DNA of 11,742 nt from JBBUX01 sp037445775 (GTDB taxonomy: Bacteria; Actinomycetota; Coriobacteriia; Anaerosomatales; PHET01). The stretch spans positions 1 through 11,742 of the forward strand of contig JBBIJX010000052.1 of NCBI GenBank assembly GCA_037445775.1. Direction: 5' to 3'. A program made the translations under genes and the position numbers. Under the pieces are notes generated by a model. That model ran no database searches. It worked only from the letters and a program-made list of their open reading frames with translations, and was not told the DNA's origin. The first letter of the stretch is position 1. Every line of letters starts with the position of its first letter. This document shows positions 6,660 to 11,742 of this stretch, piece by piece.

Positions 6660-7547
6660 TCAGCCGCCTTCCGGTTCGAACCGGCGACCCGTGATGAGCT
6701 CGTAGGCCAGGATGTACTTCGCGCTCGTCGCCTCGATGACATCCGCAGGCAGTCTGGGCGCCGGCGGTTCCTTGTCCCAGCCGCTTTCCTCGAGCCAGTC
6801 GCGCACGAACTGCTTGTCGAAGCTCGCCTGAGCCCGTCCCGGCTCATATGTGTCGGCGGGCCAGAACCGGCTTGAGTCAGGCGTGAGCACCTCGTCGACG
6901 AGCGTCATGCGCCCGTCCACGTCGCCGAACTCGAACTTCGTGTCGGCGATGATGACGCCGTGCGCCGCTGCGTGCTCGCTCGCTGCAGAGTAGACCGCGA
7001 TCGACGCAGACTTGAGCTCCTCAGCGATCATCGGCCCCACGATCTCAGACGCCTCGTCGAAGCTGATGTTCTCGTCATGTTCGCCGATCTCGGCCTTGGT
7101 GGAGGGCGTGAACAGCGGCTCCCCCAGATGGCTCGACTCGACGAGACCTTCCGGCAGCTCAATGCCGCAGACGGTCCCAGCGCGCTGGTACTCCCTAAGG
7201 CCGGAGCCGGCGAGGTAGCCGCGCACGATGCACTCGACCGGATAGACGAGCGCCTTACGCACGAGCATGAAGCGGCCGCGCAGGTAGTCGGCGTGCGGGG
7301 CGAACTCGGCGGGCAAGTCGGCAACGTCGGCGGAGAGCAGGTGGTTGTCTACGACGTCGTCCAGAAGCTCGAACCAGAAAAGTGAGAGCTTGGTGAGCAC
7401 TTCGCCCTTGAACGGGATTGGGTCAGGCAGCACCACGTCGAACGCGCTCAACCGATCCGTGGCGACGAGCAGGAGCCGATCGCCCAGATCGTAGAGGTCG
7501 CGCACCTTGCCTTGTGAACCGGGCCTGATCCCGGGAGCGTCAATCAA
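6660..7547 (-). CDS. purC: Phosphoribosylaminoimidazole-succinocarboxamide (SAICAR) synthase
   Basis: PurC condenses CAIR with aspartate using ATP to give SAICAR. The 295 residues show the family motifs GKVRDLYDLGD (13-23) and VATDRLSAFD (28-37) for nucleotide binding, LVRKALVYPVECIVRGYLAGSG (95-116), FTPSTKAEIGEHDENI (146-161), ADTKFEFG (201-208), DEVLTPDSSRFW (218-229) and SFDKQFVRDWL (242-252). This matches the 290-300 residue, single-domain form. Translation starts at TTG (7547), because the frame is closed by a TGA just upstream; AAGGAAG at 7554-7560 is 6 nt before it. It is the first gene of the purC, membrane protein, purS, purQ series, with a perfect -10 box upstream. Confidence 0.97.
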   Translation of the reverse strand: MIDAPGIRPGSQGKVRDLYDLGDRLLLVATDRLSAFDVVLPDPIPFKGEVLTKLSLFWFELLDDVVDNHLLSADVADLPAEFAPHADYLRGRFMLVRKALVYPVECIVRGYLAGSGLREYQRAGTVCGIELPEGLVESSHLGEPLFTPSTKAEIGEHDENISFDEASEIVGPMIAEELKSASIAVYSAASEHAAAHGVIIADTKFEFGDVDGRMTLVDEVLTPDSSRFWPADTYEPGRAQASFDKQFVRDWLEESGWDKEPPAPRLPADVIEATSAKYILAYELITGRRFEPEGG

Positions 7548-7563
7548 GAAACTCTTCCTTCAT
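7540..7563 (-). other. Seven-codon leader reading frame overlapping the purC start
   Basis: ATG at 7563 opens a frame MKEEFLD that ends at TGA 7540-7542, so it runs across the TTG start of purC in another frame. The purC ribosome binding site lies inside it. No separate binding site for this ATG was found, so it may be accidental, but it could affect initiation at the weak TTG. Confidence 0.2.
7554..7560 (-). promoter_or_regulatory. Ribosome binding site supporting the TTG start of purC
   Basis: AAGGAAG on the minus strand is 6 nt before the TTG at 7547, and no other start codon lies in frame upstream. Confidence 0.6.
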
Positions 7564-7601
7564 GGCCGGCAGCGAGTCACGCCGCGCGATTTCAGGGCGT
7601 C

Positions 7602-7618
7602 ATTATAGGCGAAAGCCC
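7602..7618 (-). promoter_or_regulatory. Candidate purC operon promoter with element shared with purL
   Basis: The minus strand reads GGGCTTTCGCCTATAAT. TATAAT (7602-7607) is a perfect -10 box, 54 nt before the purC start and downstream of the preceding gene's stop codon (7660). The 17-bp string matches the one upstream of purL at 15 positions. At 17 nt spacing the -35 position reads CCCCTC, which is not consensus. Confidence 0.6.
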
Positions 7619-7659
7619 AAACGTGAGGGGCGCGATCGACCGCTGTGATCCGGCGAACC

Positions 7660-7872
7660 TCACCAACCTAAGACGTAGGCGCTTGCGCCGAAGCCGTGCA
7701 TGACGGCGATGATCACCAGGATCCATGCCCCGTACTTGTGCACCTTCATGTGCCGCGGGCCCTTGAAGCGGACCTTCCGCATCCCCACGAGCACCTGAAA
7801 CACCAGCAACGCCAGCAGCACGACACCGCCCGTGACGATCACCGCCGACTGAATGACGAGCACGTCGCCCAT
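7660..7872 (-). CDS. Small two-helix membrane protein with a possible heme-ligand histidine pair
   Basis: The 70-residue protein begins MGDVLVIQSA and has two hydrophobic helices (about 5-30 and 47-67) joined by a basic loop RKVRFKGPRHMKVHK. The second half reads HKYGAWILVIIAVMHG, with His45 and His59 14 residues apart around a conserved-looking glycine. That H-x-x-G...H arrangement resembles heme-binding helices of ferric-reductase-like and b-type cytochrome domains, but here only one such helix exists, so heme would need dimerisation or a partner. No family is recognised with confidence. A start with GAAGGGA 6 nt upstream follows the antiporter gene by 54 nt on the same strand, so co-transcription is plausible. 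Confidence 0.65.
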   Translation of the reverse strand: MGDVLVIQSAVIVTGGVVLLALLVFQVLVGMRKVRFKGPRHMKVHKYGAWILVIIAVMHGFGASAYVLGW

Positions 7873-7926
7873 CTAGCTTCCCTTCGCCTGGTTGCGCACG
7901 ACGGTGACTAGATACCCGAAGCCGCG

Positions 7927-8874
7927 CTAGAGCGTATAGAGGAACACGATGTAGACCACGTAGGCCGCCACGAGCGACGCGCCGAACACCCGCCCGAAGC
8001 GCCCGGACACGAGCAGCACCGCCCCTGCGAACGCACATGCGGCCAACATGAGCGGGATATCGATGCGCGCCATCTGCGACGAGATCGTCACCGGCTGCAC
8101 GACCGCCGTCGTGCCGAGGATGGCGAGCGCATTGAAGGTGTTCGACCCGACGACGTTGCCTACCGCCACCTCCGAATGACCGCGTACGGCTGCCACGGCC
8201 GACGTCGCAAGCTCGGGCAGCGAAGTGCCGAGCGCGACGACCGTGAGGCCCACGACCGCGTCGGGTACTCCCAGCGCGGCCGCAAGGCTTGTAGCGCCGT
8301 CGACGAGCAGCTGCGAGCCGAACACGAGCGCGACAAGCCCCGCGAACAGCAGGCCGATCGCCTGCGGGACCGACAGGCGGGCCTTGAACTCGGCTGCCTC
8401 TTCGACGTGCCAGTTCTCCGCCGCAGTGCCCGCTCGCATCTCGCGGCGGTACTGCACGACTATGTAGGCGACGAGCACCGTCACCATCAGTGCTCCCTGC
8501 CAGCGCTCGACCGCACCGAAGAAGCCGAGCACCACGAGCAGCGCGCACGCGGCTATCATCATGATCGTGTCGGGCCGAACCTGTACCCGGTGGACGGATA
8601 TGGGCTTCAGAACAGCAGCCAAGCCAAGGATAAGCGCGATGTTGCAGATGTTGGAGCCCACGACATTGCCCACGGCGATGTCGGGATTGCCCTGCAAGGC
8701 GGATTGCACCGACACGACGAGTTCCGGGGCCGACGTGCAGAACGCCACGACGGTCATGCCGATGAGCAGAGGCGAGATGTTCATGCGTCGCGATACGGCG
8801 ACCGCGCCACGCACGAGGAACTCGCCGCCTCCGAACAGGAGTGCGAACCCGCCTATCACCATAAGGTAAGTCAT
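7927..8874 (-). CDS. CaCA-family calcium/sodium (cation) antiporter
   Basis: The 315-residue inner-membrane protein is of the YrbG/CaCA type, which exchanges Ca2+ (or K+) for Na+ or H+. It has about ten hydrophobic helices in two inverted halves. Each half holds an alpha repeat: residues 41-84 (TVVAFCTSAPELVVSVQSAL, NPDIAVGNVVGSNICNIALI) and 211-254 (TVVALGTSLPELATSAVAAV, HSEVAVGNVVGSNTFNALAI), with the ion-binding glutamates Glu51 and Glu221. A hydrophilic loop with Arg and Glu (about 142-167) joins the halves. The first repeat has Cys where Gly is usual (FCTSAPE against ALGTSLPE). The frame is open up to 9189, but only the start at 8874 gives a normal N-terminus (MTYLMVIGGFALLFGGGE). Ion specificity cannot be told from the sequence. 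Confidence 0.93.
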   Translation of the reverse strand: MTYLMVIGGFALLFGGGEFLVRGAVAVSRRMNISPLLIGMTVVAFCTSAPELVVSVQSALQGNPDIAVGNVVGSNICNIALILGLAAVLKPISVHRVQVRPDTIMMIAACALLVVLGFFGAVERWQGALMVTVLVAYIVVQYRREMRAGTAAENWHVEEAAEFKARLSVPQAIGLLFAGLVALVFGSQLLVDGATSLAAALGVPDAVVGLTVVALGTSLPELATSAVAAVRGHSEVAVGNVVGSNTFNALAILGTTAVVQPVTISSQMARIDIPLMLAACAFAGAVLLVSGRFGRVFGASLVAAYVVYIVFLYTL

Positions 8875-8918
8875 CGTTGAAGTTCGTCCTTGTCCTCTGA
8901 GTCGCCCGGTCCGCGAGG

Positions 8919-8924
8919 ATGATA
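8919..8924 (-). promoter_or_regulatory. Possible -10 box of the antiporter gene
   Basis: TATCAT on the minus strand lies 44 nt upstream of the antiporter ATG. No good -35 hexamer is visible, so this is a weak call. Confidence 0.25.
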
Positions 8925-8961
8925 CGACACGAGAGACGTTGATGCGCCACACGGGCGCGTG

Positions 8962-8988
8962 TCTCGAACGTCTCGAACCGTTGCGAAC
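8962..8988. repeat. Three tandem copies of TCTCGAAC-like octamers
   Basis: TCTCGAAC occurs at 8962-8969 and 8971-8978, followed by TTGCGAAC at 8981-8988, so the copies are 9 and 10 bp apart. They lie in the 178-bp intergenic region between the divergent antiporter and lipoprotein genes, next to a small ACACG/CGTGT inverted repeat (8949-8962). They could be a regulator binding array; function is not known. Confidence 0.4.
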
Positions 8989-9039
8989 CCCCGCAAGCAC
9001 ACGGTGAGTCCAACGGGCATAGAGACTCATGAGGGATAC

Positions 9040-9044
9040 GGAGG
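9040..9044 (+). promoter_or_regulatory. Ribosome binding site that decides the lipoprotein start
   Basis: GGAGG, 8 nt before the ATG at 9053, favours this start over the in-frame ATG at 9029, which has no binding site. Confidence 0.7.
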
Positions 9045-9052
9045 GAGTAGCG

Positions 9053-9448
9053 ATGGGAGCGAAGATGCGCCTGGGAGCCGTGATCGCACCGCTGGGGGCG
9101 GCCCTAGCGGCCGCGCTCATCCTCGCGGCCTGCGCTCCGCGCTTGCCCACCGAGGAGCCCTCCATCACCGGCGAGGTCACGAGCCTCACGCGAGGCGACG
9201 GGATCGTGACGCTGCTTGTGGAGGCCCCTCCGAGGCCACCTGAGTCCTCCTACGCCCCGCTCTACGACAAGGCGAGTGTGACCGTGACGCGGGATACGGA
9301 CATCTTCGAAGCCGACGGAACCGTCGCGACCATCGAACGGCTCGAGCAAGGCCAGCGCGTACGGGCGTGGTTCACGGGAGCGGTGGCGGAGTCATACCCC
9401 GTTCAGGCGCGTGCTTCTGCCGTCCAGGTGCTCGTCGAAGCCCCATAG
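9053..9448 (+). CDS. Small lipoprotein of DUF3221 (YobA-like) type
   Basis: The 131-residue protein starts MGAKMRLGAVIAPLG and has a hydrophobic segment followed by lipobox ILAAC, so Cys27 is the probable lipid anchor. The mature domain begins ITGEVTSL and ends with GQRVRAWFTGAVAESYPVQA, close to the C-terminal signature W-F-x-G-x-V-x-E-S-Y-P of DUF3221 proteins such as Bacillus YobA, whose function is unsettled. The beta-strand-rich layout suggests a small OB-like or beta-sandwich fold. The last 46 bp overlap the 3' end of the histidine kinase gene on the other strand. The antiporter gene lies divergently upstream. The family resemblance is from motif reading only. Confidence 0.8.
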   Translation: MGAKMRLGAVIAPLGAALAAALILAACAPRLPTEEPSITGEVTSLTRGDGIVTLLVEAPPRPPESSYAPLYDKASVTVTRDTDIFEADGTVATIERLEQGQRVRAWFTGAVAESYPVQARASAVQVLVEAP

Positions 9449-10887
9449 CGCCGAGGGACGGCGCTGCGATCCAGAGGCACCGTGATCGTGAATCGGGTGC
9501 CGACCGGCTCAAGGCGCTCGGCCCGGATGCTCCCGTCGTGCCGTTCGACGATCTCCTTCGTGACCGCGAGTCCGATGCCCAGACCGCCCGTCGAACGGTC
9601 GCGCGCGCTGTCCGCCCGCCAGAAGCGGCTGAACAGGTGCGGCAGGTCATCGTCGCTGACCCCGATTCCCGTGTCGTCGACCTCGATCACGGCGTTGGAA
9701 CCGCCCCGCCTCAGACACAGCGTGACAGCGCCGCCCTCAGGCGTGTAACGGGCGGCGTTGGAGAGCAGGTTGCTCACAGCCTGCTGAAGCCGGTCGCGGT
9801 CGCCACAGATGTGGATGCCCGCTGCGATGCGAGTCTCGAAGGCGAGCCCGGAAGCGTCGAACAGCGCTTCGTGCGCGTCGGCAGCGGCGCGCACCGGCTC
9901 GGCGAGGTCGAGCCGGTTCATCTCGAACGGGAGCGATCCTCGCTCGAGCCGCGTGAGCTCGAGGATCGCATCGGCGAGCCGCGCGAGCCGGACGGTCTCG
10001 TCGCGAACGGTGCCCAGCCGTTCCTCGTCTGCGGGGAGCACCCCGTCCTGCATCGCCTCGACGGTCGCCTGGATCGCCTGCAGCGGCGTGCGGAGCTCAT
10101 GAGCGACGTCGGCGGTGAGCCGGCGCTCGAGTTCGCGGTCCGCTTCGATCGCGTCAGCCATCTCGTCGACAGTGCGGCCGAGCACCGCGATCTCGTCCTC
10201 GCCCGCCAACCCGGTGCGCGCACCGCTGTCTCCGCCACGCAGCGCACGCGCCGTGGCGGTGATGCGCTCGATGGGACGCACGAGACGACTCGCATACGCC
10301 ATCCCGGCTATCGACGCGAGGAACGTCGCCACGAGCGCCGCGATGGCGAGCGCCCGAACCGACGCGTCGCGGAACTTGACATCGCGATCGGTGAGACCGG
10401 CGCCCACACCGAACGCCCACAGCCGCACCGTGCCCACCTCCTGTCCGCCCACGAGGACGGGAGCGGTGACGATGGGCCCCTCAGGCTCGATGACGATCTG
10501 CTGCTCACTCACGACGTTGCCTCTGTCGTCCTGGATGTGCGTCGTGGTGTCGTCGTAGACGACCTTGCCACCGGTGTCGAGGATCTGCACCGCGATGCCG
10601 CGCACGGGGCCCCACTTGGGGATGAGCGACAGAGTCTGGAGCGTCCAGCCGCTGTACTCGGCGTATGCCTGCGAGGCCACGTCAGCCACGCCGTCGCACA
10701 TGTGCTGGAGGTTGTCTGTGAGATAGCGGTCGAACTCGACGTTCCACGAGACCGAGATGAAGCCGGCCGCGAGCGCGGCCGTCACGAACGCGACGATCGC
10801 GAATGCTACCGCGAGCCTACGGGCGAACCTGCCGGTGTGCGTGCGGACCACACGCGGCGAGGCGCCGTTCTCGGACGCATCACGCAT
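9403..10887 (-). CDS. Membrane sensor histidine kinase
   Basis: The 494-residue protein is the sensor of the two-component pair with the regulator at 10880-11590. It has TM1 (about 24-46), an extracellular domain (about 47-177, with GIAVQILDTGGKVVYDD and VGTVRLWAFG strands, PDC- or PAS-like in appearance), TM2 (178-200), a HAMP domain (199-252, starting RLVRPIERI), the H-box DVAHELRTPL (His263), N-box NLLSNAARYTP (Asn377), G1 DDTGIGV (404-410), F-box LFSRFWRAD (418-426) and G2 GGLGIGLAV (434-442). This is a complete HisKA/HATPase kinase. I chose the ATG at 10887, overlapping the regulator stop by 8 bp, as is usual for coupled pairs; an ATG at 10926 is possible but lengthens the overlap. The C-terminal codons overlap the convergent lipoprotein gene. 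The stimulus is unknown. Confidence 0.93.
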   Translation of the reverse strand: MRDASENGASPRVVRTHTGRFARRLAVAFAIVAFVTAALAAGFISVSWNVEFDRYLTDNLQHMCDGVADVASQAYAEYSGWTLQTLSLIPKWGPVRGIAVQILDTGGKVVYDDTTTHIQDDRGNVVSEQQIVIEPEGPIVTAPVLVGGQEVGTVRLWAFGVGAGLTDRDVKFRDASVRALAIAALVATFLASIAGMAYASRLVRPIERITATARALRGGDSGARTGLAGEDEIAVLGRTVDEMADAIEADRELERRLTADVAHELRTPLQAIQATVEAMQDGVLPADEERLGTVRDETVRLARLADAILELTRLERGSLPFEMNRLDLAEPVRAAADAHEALFDASGLAFETRIAAGIHICGDRDRLQQAVSNLLSNAARYTPEGGAVTLCLRRGGSNAVIEVDDTGIGVSDDDLPHLFSRFWRADSARDRSTGGLGIGLAVTKEIVERHDGSIRAERLEPVGTRFTITVPLDRSAVPRRYGASTSTWTAEARA

Positions 10888-11590
10888 CGTCAGCCGCAGG
10901 CGCCTCAAACCGGTAACCGACGCCATGCACCGTGTAGATGAAGGTGGGCTCGCGCGGGTCGTCGCTAAGCTTCGCGCGAAGGTTTTTGACGTGGCTGTCG
11001 ATGGTTCGCTCGTAGCCCTCGAAGTCGTAGCCGAGCACCTTCTCTACGAGCTCCATGCGCGAATACACGCGCCCCGGATAGCGCGACAACGTCGTGAGCA
11101 GCTTGAACTCGCTCGCCGTGAGGTCGATCTCCTTCCCGGCCCGGAACGCCTTGTGTCCGGCTACGTCGATCTCGAGGTCGCCGAAGACGAGGCGGTCACG
11201 CTGCGGCTCGTCCGTGACCTTCGCGCGGCGGAGCAACGCCCTCACTCGTGCGACCAGTTCACGGGGAGAGAACGGCTTGACGAGGTAGTCGTCCGCGCCC
11301 AGCTCAAGCCCTCTGACCCGGTCCTCTAGCTCGCCTTTCGCCGTCAGCATGATGATGGGTACATCAGATGAGTCACGGATGACCCGGCAGACCTGTTCTC
11401 CCGATACCTTCGGGAGCATGAGGTCGAGCACGATGAGGTCGAACCGGTGCTTGGCGAACTGATCGAGCGCAGCCTGCCCGTCAGCGGCCGCCGTGACCCA
11501 GTAGCCCTCACGTTCCAGGTATGCCAGGACGGCTTCGCGGATAGCCTTCTCGTCCTCGACGAAGAGGATACGGCGGGGTTCCGATGCCAT
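10880..11590 (-). CDS. OmpR/PhoB-family response regulator
   Basis: The 236-residue protein has a receiver domain with the acidic pair Glu12/Asp13 (FVEDE), phospho-acceptor Asp56 (VLDLMLP), Thr83 (MLTAKG) and Lys105 (LVKPFSPREL). The linker is followed by a winged-helix DNA-binding domain (about 135-228) with the recognition-helix region ERTIDSHVKNLRAKL and the wing TVHGVGYRFE. It would act as a transcription factor after phosphorylation by the kinase encoded directly downstream. AAGGAG at 11597-11602, 6 nt upstream, sets the ATG start. The target genes are not shown by the sequence; autoregulation and control of the neighbouring antiporter or lipoprotein genes are possible. Confidence 0.95.
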   Translation of the reverse strand: MASEPRRILFVEDEKAIREAVLAYLEREGYWVTAAADGQAALDQFAKHRFDLIVLDLMLPKVSGEQVCRVIRDSSDVPIIMLTAKGELEDRVRGLELGADDYLVKPFSPRELVARVRALLRRAKVTDEPQRDRLVFGDLEIDVAGHKAFRAGKEIDLTASEFKLLTTLSRYPGRVYSRMELVEKVLGYDFEGYERTIDSHVKNLRAKLSDDPREPTFIYTVHGVGYRFEAPAADDA

Positions 11591-11639
11591 GGGGGACTCC
11601 TTCGGGCGTCGTCAGGCACGCACAGCCCTTACCGAGCGA

Positions 11640-11645
11640 AGTGTA
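11640..11645 (-). promoter_or_regulatory. Possible -10 box of the two-component operon
   Basis: TACACT lies 49 nt upstream of the regulator start on the minus strand. No convincing -35 hexamer is present at normal spacing. The rest of the right flank to 11742 shows no gene or clear structure. Confidence 0.2.
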
Positions 11646-11742
11646 CGCCCGGCTCACGAGACGGCGCTTCATTCCACCGAATCTCCACCCGCGCTTGCAG
11701 CCAAGACCCCAAGACGCGCCACGATACGTGACTCCGCTGCTC

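Noticed and set aside
7592..9013. A 473-codon minus-strand open frame
   Set aside because: It overlaps the antiporter in another frame on the same strand and gives an Arg-rich sequence without motifs, while the antiporter frame has both alpha repeats.
9029..9052. Upstream ATG of the DUF3221 lipoprotein
   Set aside because: There is no ribosome binding site before it, and GGAGG is placed ideally for the ATG at 9053.
8875..9189. N-terminal extension of the antiporter to 9189
   Set aside because: The added 105 residues are Arg- and Ser-rich, would overlap the divergent lipoprotein gene and are not found in CaCA antiporters; the ATG at 8874 gives the normal N-terminus.
9367..10941. A 524-codon plus-strand open frame
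   Set aside because: It lies opposite the histidine kinase, whose H, N, G1, F and G2 boxes are complete. The plus-strand product is Arg-, Asp- and His-rich with no recognisable domain, typical of an antisense frame in high-GC DNA.
1..11742. Mobile elements, CRISPR arrays, tRNA or rRNA genes, defence systems
   Set aside because: No transposase or integrase motifs, regularly spaced repeats, tRNA-like cloverleaf or known defence domains were seen on reading both strands. The surface-gene block alone does not make a recognisable defence or conflict system.

Overview
The window is high-GC bacterial DNA with closely packed genes, GTG and TTG starts alongside ATG, and clear purine-rich ribosome binding sites. 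It encodes two lipoproteins, several secreted proteins without any outer-membrane machinery, an OmpR-type two-component system and a purine cluster of the PurS/PurQ/small-PurL type. This fits a high-GC Gram-positive organism, most likely an actinobacterium and possibly a deep-branching lineage such as Coriobacteriia. That placement is inferred from composition and gene style only.

Layout. Positions 1-1802 (minus) hold the first 600 codons of purL, which runs off the left edge. Positions 1878-3680 (minus) hold a beta-propeller-like lipoprotein and a secreted cysteine hydrolase of the permuted NlpC/P60 (YiiX/YycO-like) type, separated by a long hairpin. Divergent from these, 3864-5225 (plus) encodes a secreted Asp-box (BNR/Ycf48-like) beta-propeller with a C-terminal Ig-like domain. 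Positions 5267-7547 (minus) resume the purine genes in transcription order purC, a small two-helix membrane protein, purS, purQ. Positions 7660-8874 (minus) encode a CaCA-family cation antiporter and a 70-residue two-helix protein with a possible heme-ligand histidine pair. Position 9053-9448 (plus) is a small DUF3221/YobA-like lipoprotein, which overlaps tail to tail with a histidine kinase. The kinase gene (9403-10887) follows its response regulator gene (10880-11590) in one minus-strand operon.

How the genes relate. PurC makes SAICAR. PurS, PurQ and PurL together form FGAM synthase: PurQ releases ammonia from glutamine, PurL is the ATP-dependent synthetase and PurS bridges them. Three cell-surface genes separate purQ from purL, and one of them is on the opposite strand, so purL cannot simply be read through from purQ. 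Consistent with this, purL and purC each carry a nearly identical 17-bp element (GGGCTTTCG-S-CTA-Y-AAT) that ends in a -10 box, which suggests shared regulation of the split cluster. No phage, IS, CRISPR, tRNA or rRNA signatures were seen. I found no convincing new multi-gene system. The most notable items are the shared pur promoter element, the surface-protein block within the purine cluster, and the tiny His-pair membrane protein.
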